DNA from: Escarpia spicata
Taxonomy: Eukaryota > Annelida > Polychaeta > Sabellida > Siboglinidae
Assembly (NCBI GenBank): GCA_963995525.1
Contig: OZ023206.1
Span: 6,373,317-6,437,316, forward strand
DNA length: 64,000 bases
Reading direction: 5' to 3'
Shown: piece by piece, positions 1-12,337 of the stretch
Position numbering within the stretch: the stretch's first letter is position 1
Layout: each line of letters starts with the position of its first letter
The notes under the pieces: generated by a model
Databases searched by the model: none
What the model saw: only the letters and a program-made list of their open reading frames with translations
What the model was told of the DNA's origin: nothing
Program-made: the position numbers and the translations under genes

Positions 1-3000
1 AATGAAAACCGCTGGTAGACGGTGCATGTGTCGCACGCGTACAGTAGTGATGGAATGACATCCTTTGGTAGACGGTGCATGTGCCGCTCGTGTAGAGTAG
101 TGATGGAAAGACAACCATTGGTAGACGGTGCATGTTCCGCTCGCGTAGAGTAGTGATGGAATGACAACCGTTGGTAGACGGTGCATGTGCCGCTCGAGTA
201 GAGTAGTGATGGAATGACAACCGCTGGTACACGGTGCATGTTCCGCTCGCTTAGAGTAGCGATGGAAAGACAACCATTGGTAGACGGTGCATGTTCCGCT
301 CGCGTAGAGTAGTGATGGAATGACAACCATTGGTAGACGGTGCTTGTTCCGCTCGCGTAGAGTACTGATTGAATGATAACCGTTGGTAGACGGTGCATGT
401 TCCGCTCGCGTAGAGTAGTGATGGAATGACATCCTTTGGTAGACGGTGCATGTGTCGCTCGTGTAGAGCAGTGATGGAATGACAACCATTGGTAGACGGT
501 GCATGTTCCGCTCACGTAGAGTAGTGATGGAATGACAACCGTTGGTAGACGGTGCATGTGCCATTCATGTAGAGTAGTGATGGAATGACAACCGTTGGTA
601 GACGGTGCATGTGCCCCTCGCGTAGAGTAGTGATGGAATGACAACCATTGGTATATGGTGCATGTGTCGCTCGCGTAGAGTAGTGATGAAATGACAACCG
701 TTGGTAGACGGTGCATGTTCCGCTCGCGTAGAGTAGTGATGGAATGACAACCCGCTGGTAGACGGTGTATGTTCCGCTCGCGTAGAGTAGTGATGGAATG
801 ACAACCCGCTGGTAGACGGTGCATGTTCCGCTTGCGTAGAGTAGTGATGGAATGTCAACCGCTGGCAGACGGTGCATGTGCCGCTCGTGTAGAGTAGTGA
901 TGAAATGACAACCGTTGGTAGACGGCTCGCGTAGAGTAGTGATGGACAGTAGAGTAGTGAATGACATCCTTTGGTAGACGGTGCATGTGTCGCTCGTGTA
1001 GAGCAGTGATGGAATGACAACTATTGGTAGACGGTGCATGTTCCGCTCGCGTAGAGTAGTGATGGAATGACAACCGTTGGTAGACGGTGCATGTGCCGCT
1101 CGAGTAGAGTAGTGATGGAATGACAACCGCTGGTACACGGTGCATGTTCCGCTCGCTTAGAGTAGTGATGGAATGACAACCATTGTTAGACGGTGCCTGT
1201 TCCGCACACGTAGAGTAGTGATGGAATGGTAACCGTTGATAGACGGTGCATGTTCCGCTCACGTAGAGTAGTGATGGAATGACAACCGTTGGTAGACGGT
1301 GCATATGCCGCTCGAGTAGAGTAGTGATGGAAAGACAACCATTGGTAGACGGTGCATGTTCCGCTCGCTGAGAGTAGTGATGGAATGTCAACCATTGGTA
1401 GACGGTGCATGTTCCGCTCGTGTAGAGTAGCGATGGAAAGACAACCATTGGTAGACGGTGCATATTCCGCTCGCGTAGAGTACTGATGGAATGATAACCG
1501 TTGGTAGACGGTGCATGTTCCGCTCGCGAAGAGTAGTGATGGAATGAAAACCGCTGGTAGACGGTGCAAGTGTCGCACGCGTAGAGTAGTGATGGAATGA
1601 CATCCTTTGGTAGACGGTGCATGTGTCGCTCGTGTAGAGCAGTGATGGAATGACAACCGTTGGTAGACGGTGCATGTTCCGCTCGCGTAGAGTAGTGATG
1701 GAATGACAACCGTTGGTAGACGGTGCATGTGCCGCTCGTGTAGAGTAGTGATGGAAAGGCAACCATTGGTAGACGGTGCATGTTCCGCTAGCGTAGAGTA
1801 GTGATGGAATGACAACCGTTGGTAGACGGTAGATGTGCCGCTCGAGTAGAGTAGTGATGGAATGACAACCGCTGGTACACGGTGCATGTTCCGCTCGCGT
1901 AGAGTAGTGATGGAATGACAACCGTTGGTAGACGGTGCATGTGCCGCTCGTGTAGAGTAGTGATGGAAAGACAACCATTGGTAGACGGTGCATGTTCCGC
2001 TAGCGTAGAGTAGTGATGGAATGACAACCGTTGGTAGACGGTAGATGTGCCGCTCGAGTAGAGTAGTGATGGAATGACAACCATTGGTAGACGGTGCATG
2101 TTCCGCTCGCGTAGAGTAGTGATGGAATGACATCCTTTGGTAGACGGTGCATGTGTCGCTCGTGTAGAGCAGTGATGGAATGACAAACATTGGTAGACGG
2201 TGCATGTTCCGCTCACGTAGAGTAGTGATGGAATGAAAACCGTTGGTAGACGGTGCATGTGCCGCTCGTGTAGAGTAGTGATGGAAAGACAACCATTGGT
2301 AGACGGTGCATGTTCTGCTCGCGTAGAGTAGTGATGGAATGACAACCGTTGGTAGACGGTGCATGTACCGCTCGAGTAGAGTAGTGATGGAATGACAACC
2401 GCTGGTACACGGTGCATGTGCCGCTCGAGTAGAGTAGTGATGGAATGACAATCGCTGGTACACGGTGCATGTTCCGCTCGCTTAGAGTAGTGATGGAATG
2501 ACAACCATTGGTAGACGATGCATGTTCCGCACACGTAGAGTAGATATGGAATGGTAACCGTTAGCAGACGGTGTATGTACCGCTCGAGTAGAGTAGTGAT
2601 GGAATGACAACCGTTGGTAGACGGTGCATGTACCGCTCGAGTAGAGTAGTGATGGAATGACAACCGCTGGTACACGGTGCATGTGCCGCTCGAGTAGAGT
2701 AGTGATGGAATGACAATCGCTGGTACACGGTGCATGTTCCGCTCGCTTAGAGTAGTGATGGAATGACAACCATTGGTAGACGATGCATGTTCCGCACACG
2801 TAGAGCAGAGATGGAATGGTAACCGTTGGCAGACGGTGTATGTACCGCTCGAGTAGAGTAGTGATGGAATGACAACCGTTGGTAGACGGTGCATGTACCG
2901 CTCGAGTAGAGTAGTGATGGAATGACAACCGCTGGTACACGGTGCATGTGCCGCTCGCGTAGAGTAGTGATGGAATGACAACCGTTGGTAGACGGTGCAT

Positions 3001-6000
3001 GTACCGCTCGAGTAGAGTAGTGATGGAATGACAACCGTTGGTAGACGGTGCATGTACCGCTCGAGTAGAGTAGTGATGGAATGACAACCGCTGGTACACG
3101 GTGCATGTGCCGCTCGAATAGAGTAGTGATGGAATGACAATCGCTGGTACACGGTGCATGTTCCGCTCGCTTAGAGTAGTGATGGAATGACAAACATTGG
3201 TAGACGGTGCATGTTCCGCTCACGTAGAGTAGTGATGGAATGACAACCGTTGGTAGATGGTGCATATGCCGCTCGAGTAGAGTAGTGATGGAAAGAAAAC
3301 CATTGGTAGATGGTGCATGTTCCGCTCGCGTAGAGTAGTGATGGAATGTCAACCATTGGTAGACGGTTCATGTACCGCTCGTGTAGAGTAGCGATGGAAA
3401 GACAACCATTGGTAGACGGTGCATGTTCCGCTCGCGTAGAGTAGTGATGGAATGACAACCATTGGTAGTCGGTGCTTGTTCCGCTCGCGTAGAATACTGA
3501 TGGAATGATAACCGTTGGTAGACGGTGCATGTTCCGCTCGCGAAGAGTAGTGATGGAATGAAAACCGTTGGTAGAGGGTGCATGTTCCGCTCGCGAAGAG
3601 TAGTAATGGAATGAAAACCGTTGGTAGACTGTACATATTCCGCTCGCGTAGAGTAGTGATGGAATGACAACCCGCTGGTAGACGGTGCATGTTCCGCTCG
3701 CGTAGAGTAGTGATGGAATGACAACCCGCTGGTAGACGGTGCATGTTCCGCTTCCATAGAGTAGTGATGGAATGTCAACCGCTGGCAGACAGTGCATGTG
3801 CCGCTCGTGTAGAGTAGTGATGGAATGACAACAGTTGGTAGACGGTTCGCGTAGAGTAGTGATGGACAGTAGAGTAGTGAATGACATCCTTTGGTAGACG
3901 GTGCATGTGTCGCTCGTGTAGAGCAGTGATGGAATGACAACTATTGGTAGACGGTGCATGTTCCGCTCGCGTAGAGTAGTGATGGAATGACAACCGTTGG
4001 TAGACGGTGCATGTGCCGCTCGAGTAGAGTAGTGATGGAATGACAACCGCTGGTACACGGTGCATGTTCCGCTCGCTTAGAGTAGTGATGGAATGACAAC
4101 CATTGGTAGACGGTGCATGTTCCGCACACGTAGAGTAGTGATGGAATGGTAACCGTTGATAGACGGTGCATGTTCCGCTCGCGGAGAGTAGTGATGGAAT
4201 GTCAACCATTGGTAGACGGTGCATGTTCCGCTCGCGTAGAGTAGTGATGGAATGACAACCATTGGTAGACGGTGCTTGTTCCGCTGGCGTAGAGTACTGA
4301 TGGAATGATAACCGTTGGTAGATGGTGCATGTTCCGCTCGCGAAGAGTAGTGATGGAATGAAAACCGCTGGTAGACGGTGCGTGTGTCGCTCGCGTAGAG
4401 TAGTGATGGAAAGACAACTGTTGGTAGACGGTGCATGTTCCGCTCGTGTAGAGTAGTGATGGAATGACAACCGTTGGTACACGGTGCATGTTCCGCTCGC
4501 GAAGAGTAGTGATGGAATGAAAACCGTTGGTAGAGGGTGCATGTTCCGCTCGCGAAGAGTAGTAATGGAATGAAAACCGTTGGTAGACGGTGCATGTTCC
4601 GCTCGCGTAGAGTAGTGACGGAATGACAACCGTTGGTAGACGGTGCATGTTCCGCTCGTGTAGAGTAGTGATGGAATGACAACCGTTGGTAGACGGTGCA
4701 TGTTCCGCTCGCGTAGAGTAGTGCTGGAATGACAACCGTTGGTAGACGGTGCATTTTCCGCTCGCGTAGAGTAGTGATGGAATGACAACCGCTGGTAGAC
4801 GGTGCATGTTCCGCTCGTGTAGAGTAGTGATGGAATGACAACCGTTGGTAGACGGTGCATGTTTCGCTCGTGTAGAGTAGTGATGGAATGACAACCGTTG
4901 GTAGACGGTGCATGTTCCGCTCGCGTAGAGTAGTGATGGAATGACAACCGTTGGAAGACGGTGCATGGGCCATTCATGTAGAGTAGTTATGGAATGAAAA
5001 CCGTTGGTAGACGGTGCATGTTCCGCTAGCGTAGAGTAGTGACGGAATGACAACCGTTGGTAGACGGTGCATGTTCCGCTCGCGTAGAGTAGTGATGGAA
5101 TGACAACCGTTGGTAGACGGTGCATGTTCCGCTCGCGTAGAGTAGTGATGGAATGACAACCGTTGGTAGACGGTGCATGTTCCGCTCGCGTAGAGTAGTG
5201 ATGGAATGACAACCGCTGGTAGACGGTGCATGTTCCGCTCGTGTAGAGTAGTGATGGAATGACAACCGTTGGAAGACGGTGCATGTTCCGCTCGTGTAGA
5301 GTAGTGATGGAATGTCAACCGCTGGCAGACGGTGCATGTGCCGCTCGTGTAGAGTAATGATGGAATGACAACCGTTGGTAGACGGTGCATGTTTCGCTCG
5401 TGTAGAGTAGTGCTGGAATGACAACCGTTGGTAGACGGTGCATGTGCCGCTCGCGTAGAGTAGTGATGGAATCACAACCGCTGGCAGACGGTGCATGTGC
5501 CATTCGTGTAGAGTAGTGATGGAATGACAACCGTTGGTAGACGGTGCATGTGCCGCTCGCGTAGAGCAGTGACGGAATGACAACCGTTGGTAGACGGTGC
5601 ATGTTCCGCTCGCGTAGAGTAGTGATGGAATGACTACCATTGATAGACGGTGCATGTTCCGCTCGTGTAAAGTAGTGATGGAATGACAACCGTTGGTAGA
5701 CGGTGCATGTTCCGTTCGCGTAGAGTAGCGATGGAATGACAACCGTTGGTAGACGGTGCATGTTCCGCTCGCGTAGAGTAGTGATGGAATGACAACCGTT
5801 GGTAGACGGTGCATGTTCCGCTCGCGTAGTGTAGTGATGGAATGAAAACCGCTGGCAGACGGTGCATGTTCCGCTCGCGTAGAGTAGTGATGGAATGACA
5901 ACCGTTGGTAGACGATGCATGTTTCGCTCGCGTAGAGTAGTGATGGAATGACAACCTTTGGTAGACGGTGCATGTTCCGCTCTCGTAGAGTAGTGATGGA

Positions 6001-7550
6001 ATGACAACCGCTGGCAGACGGTGCATGTTCCATTCGTGTAGAGTATTGATGGAATGACAACCGTTGGTAGACGGTGCATGTGCCGCTCGCGTAGAGTAAT
6101 GATGGAATGACAACCATTGGTAGGCGGTGCATGTGTCGCTCGCGTGGAGTAGTGATGGAATGACAACCGTTGGTAGACGGTGCATGTTCCGCTCGTGTAG
6201 AGTAGTGATGGAATGACAACCGTTGGTAGACGGTGCATGTTCCGCTCGCGTAGAGTAACGATGGAATGACAACCGTTGGTAGACGGTGCATGTTCCGCTC
6301 GCGTAGAGTAGTGATGGAATGACAACCGTTGGTAGACGGTGCATGTTCCGCTTGCGTAGAGTAGTGATGGAATGACAACCGTTGGTAGACGGTGCATGTT
6401 TCGCTCGTGTAGAGTAGTGATGGAATGACAACCGTTGGTAGACGGTGCATGTTCCGCTCGCGTAGAGTAGTGATGGAATGACAACCGCTGGCAGACGGTG
6501 CATGTGCCATTCGTGTAGAGTAGTGATGGAATGACAACCGTTGGTAGACGGTGCATGTGCCGCTCGCGTAGAGTAGTGATGGAATGACAACCATTGGTAG
6601 AAGGTGCATGTGTCGCTCGCGTAGAGTAGTGATGGAATGACAACCGTTGGTAGACGGTGCATGTTCCGCTCGTGTAGAGTAGTGATGGAATGACAACCGT
6701 TGGTAGACGGTGCATGTTCCGCTCGCGTAGAGTAGTGATGGAATGACAACCCGCTGGTAGACGGTGCATGTTCCGCTCGCGTAGAGTAGTGATGGAATGT
6801 CAACCGCTGGTAGACGGTGCATATGCCGCTCGTGTAGAGTAGTGATGGAATGACAACCGTTGGTAGACGGTGTATGTTCCGCTCGCGTAGAGTAGTGATG
6901 GAATGACAACCCGCTGGTAGACGGTGTATGTTCCGCTCGCGTAGAGTAGTGATGGAATGTCAACCGCTGACAGACGGTGCATGTGCCGCTCGTGTAGAGT
7001 AGTGATGGAATGACAACCGTTGGTAGACGGTGCATGTTCCGCTCGCGTAGAGTAGTGATGGAATGACAACCGTTGGTAGACGGTGCATGTGCCGCTCGCG
7101 TAGAGCAGTGATGGAATGACAAACGTTGGTAGACGGTGCATGTGCCGCTCGCGTAGAGCAGTGATGGAATGACTACCATTGGTAGACGGTGCATGTTCCG
7201 CTCGCGTAGAGTAGTGATGGAATGACATCCTTTGGTAGACGGTGCATGTGTCGCTCGTGTAGAGCAGTGATGGAATGACAACCATTGGTAGACGGTGCAT
7301 GTTACGCTCGCGTAGAGTAGTGATGGAATGACAACCGTTGGTAGACGGTGCATGTTCCGCTCGCGTAGAGTAGAGATGGAATGACAACAATTGGTAGACG
7401 GAGCATGTTCCGCTCGCGTAGAGTAGTGATGGAATGTCAACCATTGGTAGACGGTGCATGTTCCGCTCGCTTAGAGTAGTGATGGAATGACAACCGTTGG
7501 TAGACGATGCATGTTCCGCTCGCGTAGAGTAGTGATGGAATGACAACCGC
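1..7550. repeat. 53-bp minisatellite derived from LINE reverse transcriptase
   Basis: About 142 head-to-tail copies of a 53-bp unit (core gtagacggtgcatgttccgc followed by tcgcgtagagtagtgatgga). Some units are 54 bp, with an extra c before cgctgg. The array is open at the left window edge. The minus-strand unit has no stop in any frame, and 53 is not a multiple of three, so three units make a 53-codon cycle and every minus frame shows long meaningless ORFs of up to about 800 codons. At the right edge the minus reading of LINE-A (KLKVFRAVVIPSLLYAS) passes without a break into the unit. The array is therefore an expansion of about 18 codons of the RT C-terminal region. Confidence 0.95.
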
Positions 7551-8545
7551 TCTGAATACTTTCAGTTTTGTCCGCAGGCTTTATCATCTACGTTCCCAAA
7601 CTGGGATGCGGAGTCTTCCAAATGCCGCTCTTGCTTTGGCAATCCTTGCATTGGTTTCATCGTCAATGTGAACAAGCCGGGAGAGTGTACTCCCAAGATA
7701 GGTGAACTTGTTCACATCAATCAGGTTTGGAGTTTCACAGTTATCTCTGACTTGACGTACGGCTTTCCTGGAGAAGGCTGGCACATCACTTGTGTCTCCT
7801 TTGTGCTTATCGTCACACCAAAGTTGTCACATGCAGAAGTAAACAGGTCCATGCTTCGCTGCATGTTTGACTGTGACCCGGCATTCAGTGTGCAACCATC
7901 AACAAACAGGAAGTCACGGACAGTGTCTAGCTGAATTTTGCTTTGGATCTGGAGTCGTCTAAGACTGAACAGTTTGCCATCTGTGCGATATCTGATGTTG
8001 ATCCCAGGGCCATCGTCTTAAAAGGATCCATTGAGCATAGCAGAAAACATCATGCTAAAGGCAGTTGGCGCTATCACACATCCTTGTTTGATATCATTGG
8101 TGAATGGGAACGAGTCAGACAACTCTCCGCCTTCATGAACACGCGCAAGCATGCCATCATGGAAGTGCCGAACAAGGTTGATAATTTTTTGGTGGGCAGC
8201 CGCATTTCTCCACGACCTCGCACAGACCGTCCCGGCTGTCTGTATCTAAGGCCTTAGTGAGGTCGATAAAGGTAGCGTAGAGGTCCACATTCTGTTCCTG
8301 TCATTTCTTTCGAAGCTGCCTGGTGTAAGCACCATGTCAATGGTTCCCCGTCCTTTCCTGAAGCCGCACTGGAAGCAAGCCATGATCAAGGCGCTCCACT
8401 AGGCGATTCGGAAGGATTCTGGCACAGATTTTACCAGCAAACGAGAGACGTAAGATTCCCACAGATCTGGCGATTTCCCTTCCGCTTGCACAAGTGAACA
8501 ATGGATGCATATTTGTATTCTTGAGGAATGGTTTCTTGGTCCCAC
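7551..8545 (-). pseudogene. LINE-A reverse transcriptase, central and C-terminal part
   Basis: Minus-strand translation in shifting frames gives recognisable RT blocks. Near 8400-8480 these are FAGKICARILPNRL and GLLPVRL (finger/palm region). Near 8260-8300 there is a stretch equivalent to VDLYATFIDLTKA (motif A area). At 7590-7790 there is NKFTYLGSTLSR followed by DDETNARIAKARAAFGRLR and VWERR, the typical C-terminal block before the thumb. Two stops follow VWERR, and then KLKVFRAVVIPSLLYAS enters the 53-bp satellite. RT copies element RNA during target-primed integration. This copy is broken by several frameshifts and lost its C-terminus to the satellite expansion. Confidence 0.8.
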
Positions 8546-8798
8546 ATAAACACATCTCTAAGTGACCCTCACAAACTGTTGGACACTGAGAAAGCGATCA
8601 ACTCCTCTCAAATGGAAAAGTCGCAGGAGCGGATGCAATTCCAGCTGAAATCTACAAGGCTGGACATCAATGCCTCACAAGGCACTTGTAGATTTCAGCT
8701 GGAATTGCATCCGCTCCTGCGACTTTTCCATTTAAGAGGAGGTTGATCGGTTTCTCAGTTTCCAACAGTGTGTGAGGGTCACTTAGAGATGTGTTTAT
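8546..8798. repeat. fold-back inverted duplication within LINE-A
   Basis: The left arm (8546-8658) and right arm (8685-8798) are reverse complements with only a handful of mismatches, separated by a 26-bp loop. The arms start at ataaacacatctctaagtg and meet near gaaatctacaag. Both encode the same LINE-A stretch (NTSLSDPH, then AIPAEIYK on the minus strand). The loop holds the next codons of the LINE in plus orientation (AGHQCLTRHL). This is a local inverted duplication of coding sequence, not a transposon TIR. Confidence 0.9.
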
Positions 8799-8985
8799 CG
8801 GAAATTGAGGCAGCTTGTTGATTCCGTCTTCGTCGATGGGTGAAGGCCGATTGAGAACGTTGCTGAAGTGTTCTACCCACCTCTCAAGAATGTGTGCTTT
8901 GTCCGCCCAACACTGTCCCATCTGCACTGACAAAGAAGCGGTAATGATCTGTTTGACCAACATTGTCTCATCTGCACTCATAAAG
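8685..8985 (-). pseudogene. LINE-A linker/RT N-terminal fragment
   Basis: The minus frame reads DKAHILERWVEHFSNVLNRP, then INKLPQFPIN and GADAIPAEIYK. In CFDP2-type LINEs this is the canonical stretch just upstream of the RT fingers. The residues before DKAHIL belong to the 50-bp minisatellite, which occupies the LINE segment SADGTVL. The lower-coordinate end is the right arm of the inverted duplication. The fragment is in one frame over about 100 codons but has no start and no downstream continuity. It is a relic. Confidence 0.8.
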
Positions 8986-9011
8986 AAGCGGTAATGATCT
9001 GTCTGACCAAC
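8911..9011. repeat. 50-bp minisatellite, left part (2 units)
   Basis: Two units of cactgtcccatctgcactga-caaagaagcggtaatgatct-gtctgaccaa. The minus strand reads SADGTVLV-type residues, the LINE-A segment that normally lies just before DKAHILERW. The array stops abruptly after gaccaac at 9011, where a composite element begins, and resumes at 12809. Confidence 0.85.
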
Positions 9012-9460
9012 TGGGGTAAGACCACATTAAGGATTCCTCCGCATTTACCCACCGACATAGTTTCCTTGACAATACCGTTTTGGTGTGATGTGTGAATTTT
9101 TTTCTCGAGTACTTTAACATGGCACATGTTAGTCCAGTGAATACTGAATGTACTACTACATTAGGTCTTTCACGAAGTAGCAATAAATATACGCTAGTCG
9201 CTCGCGTATTCGCACAGTGGCTATTTTGCAGCACCACCAATATTTCAAAATCCGTCATCAAATTGGGGCGAAATTGAGGGGTGTCATGTTTGGGTGGATT
9301 TTTCAGACAAATTAGGTATGAGAATTTCACGAGTTTTCCACAGCACTTGTTTCAATGTAGGTTAAATATGCTGTGACATTTTGAAGAAAATCGTAAGAAA
9401 AATTTTGCGGGAAATGTTATAATGGCCGCCTATGTAAAATTTTAATGTGGTGTTACCCCA
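9012..9460. repeat. TIR-bearing 450-bp repeat, left copy
   Basis: It starts TGGGGTAAGACCACATTAA and ends ttaatgtggtgttacccca, so the copy carries its own inverted ends of about 18 bp. The body is shared with 12338-12808, for example catggcacatgttagtccag, then acgctagtcgctcgcgtatt and aatggccgcctatgtaaaat. It has no convincing coding capacity. Confidence 0.8.
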
Positions 9461-10374
9461 AATTAGAAATACGGCCCGTTTTTATCACGAAAACTGCCAA
9501 AATGTGATTCGAGCGACGGGTGATGGTTTTTTCGCTGCATTTGAAAGCTGATGTAGACCAGAATACCGTGCAGCCATTGCATACTATTAGTATTACGTCT
9601 AAAAGAGGTTTTAAAAGTCATTAGTAAGCCAGTTATTACGTCATATGCATAGAAAATAAAGTGATAATTTAGGTGGTGTGAAGGTTAAAAACTACATTCC
9701 AAGCATGTTCTATGATACTGAGTATCACGAAAGCTTGTGTAAACAGCGCATATGTGTCAGAGCGTGAAGTTTCTTTTAAAACTGCATCATGTGCGACAAT
9801 ATTGACATATCTCCAGTAATTTCCAGTAAGATGAATTTCGCCTCAGTTATATCATTTATATTTTTGTAAGCGACATCTATAAATGCGTGCTTCTTAACTT
9901 CAATACTAACGTGGGTGTTTATCCTGTTCCAACTTGTCTTTCCTAATTATATGGCACTTTTATACATCATACTTGGTTCGCACAATAAGCAATAATGGGC
10001 AAGCAGGCAACATTTTGATTCCACCCCTCCCCCTAACGCAGCCCTAATTTTAGTGACAAGTAGGAAGCAGGTTGTCCACACACTTCTACCAATCAGGCAT
10101 CTACCACCTGTTTTTACACTAACATCCATACACTAACTGAGACAACAAGAACAATTGAGAATCTACATAAATATACCCCAAATGTGACTGAGAGTACCAT
10201 AACAGTGTGCGACTCTCCAAATGTGCAGCGACCGCAATGATCCGAATTAGTTCATTTTTAGCCATACAAATTCAAACTGGTCACCTAACAGAAGTGCCAT
10301 ATGTTGAAATTGTGTACATGGACTGGCATGCTATCATTGTTGACGGTCATGCACTTTTCAGCTGTAATATAATT
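9461..10374. other. AT-rich spacer without recognisable gene
   Basis: Internal part of the composite insertion. Both strands show only short ORFs with no family resemblance I can name. No tandem repeat is evident. Confidence 0.6.
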
Positions 10375-10900
10375 GTAGGCTGAAAAAGTACTCGGCGTAA
10401 CTATATCATCGGATTTAAGTTGGAATGCACATGCAGATTAAATAATTTCAAAGGCAAGAAAGAGAGTGTATATGATCTATCAGTTGAAACGTGCTGGTAT
10501 CAACCAAAATGACTTGGTTAGAATATATGTATATGTTATTAGACCAGTAGTTGAATATGCCTGCCCGGTATGGCACACGAACTTGCCTAAATATTTATCG
10601 GACAACATCGAGATAATTCAAAAAAGGTGTCTCAGAACTATATTTCCTGGTTGTGTGTACGAGGATATTCTGGAGATGGTAAACTTACCAACGCTGCATG
10701 ATAGACGCAATGAATTGTGTAAAACGTATTTCGCTAGAATGAAGCGTAGTGACCACAAACTGAATACGCTACTACCAAATATTCGAAATGTGCCGTATAC
10801 ACTAAGATCATTCAACGAGTTACCCGTCCCAATGGCGAACACAAATCGCTACAAAAACTCGTTAATTCCATGGTGCTTAGTACACTGCCATGACACTTAA
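10375..10900 (+). pseudogene. non-LTR RT C-terminal fragment inside the composite insertion
   Basis: The plus frame reads KVLGVTISSDLSWNAHAD, a stop, then a 144-codon open frame with YQLKRAGINQNDLVRIYVYV, RPVVEYACPVWHTNLP and IQKRCLRTIFPG. This is the typical C-terminal region after the RT palm in invertebrate LINEs of the Jockey/CR1 superfamily. The ORF ends at 10900, followed by an AT-rich 3' region to about 11260 that ends in aataaaataataaatttatt. The fragment is 5'-truncated, as most LINE insertions are. It is a different clade from LINE-A. Confidence 0.8.
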
Positions 10901-12337
10901 TGATTTTAGTGTATGTCTCAACAGTCAATTTTAATATTTAAACTAAATGATTTTAATTTTAGTGTATTTAAAGTATCTTATTTTTTAATGAAAGATAGTA
11001 ATGCAACGCACACGTTTTAATATAAAGCGCCTCATACTGAGTTAGTTGCGTTCACGGAGCGATTATGTGTAATTTACTTAACAGTATCCTTAGTGTTGCG
11101 TTATTTTTATTGAGTACAACATGTTTTATGAGTATTGTAACATAATGTTGTGTCGTATTGTAACAGTATGATACTTGTGTGATTTGGGAATTTTATGCTG
11201 AATGTATGTACAATCCAACTGAAAAGTTGCAAATAAAATAATAAATTTATTCTTATTATTCTCATATAACTAGTCTGACAAGAAGCTGTTTTTATCAGCT
11301 GTTTTTATCACTGGTATTGTGTACGTTATATCCGTATATTTAACATCGGAAATGTTTGTTAGTACCCTTGTAAGAATTTGGTGATGTTTGAATAAAACAT
11401 GATTAAGACAATGGACTCGTTGAAGTACTTGCAGAGATACTGGGTGCCACAACTGTCAGCAACCTTTATCACGTGTCTTGGATGTCCTTGTCAAACGTTT
11501 GTTTCTTTCTGAAATTATCTATTTTGCCAGCTGTGCCTCTTGTTTCCAATAATCTGTGTACATCAGCGAAATATATAGTGGCCGAGTAACTGACGTGTGG
11601 CGATGTTTGGACACTCTGTATCAAACAGAGATCTGCGCCTGTGTAAAAGTATGGTTATTTTAAGGGGGGTTAGGGTGACAATTTGTGTGACGCAAGATAT
11701 ACGTTCTACTGGGCATTCCATTTTTGGTTTCATAATGTACTATGTATATACCTCAATTTATACCCAGCGTTTTAGCACGTTATCTACAACATAATTGTAG
11801 TTACCATCAAAAGACGCCTCTGTTCCTTTCAGTATTGTGAATATTGTTGAAATGCCTGGCTTGTGCTTTTGACACCTACTGGTGTCGTACACGAGTGACA
11901 CACAGTTCATGATTGCATAATATTATTTAACATAGTCTTCACGAAAAATTCGTGAAGATGTGCAAAATGCTGCTTAAAATAATGATTCAGTGTATTTTTT
12001 ACCAAAAATTACAATATTTTATGAAAAATGACAAAAAAATATTTCGTTAATATTCTATATATTTTACTCCCATATTGGTAAGACACTGTGTTGGACTGTA
12101 TGTTTTGCTCAGTACCATTCGTGTCAGGCAAACGTCGTATGTGGTATAAGGTACGGAATAAGCATGTTTAAAGCAACTCAAGGCGCTGTTTAGCTTGGAG
12201 GTGTACACCGTTTGATGACGAATATTTTAATTGTTATTGAGACAGTGTAAATTTCACGTTGTGGTTAATCTAGTTATATGTATAGCTTGATACAAAACTA
12301 ACTTTCGTGAAGATTTGCAAAATTTAGGAGATCTATT
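10901..12337. other. AT-rich non-coding stretch
   Basis: Probably the LINE 3' UTR up to about 11260, then AT-rich DNA of unknown origin. No ORF with recognisable similarity and no RNA gene seen. Confidence 0.5.

Noticed and set aside
1..7550. Several hundred-codon minus-strand ORFs (up to about 804 codons) as genes
   Set aside because: They are forced by a stop-free 53-bp unit read in all three frames; overlapping frames carry the same peptide in different phase.
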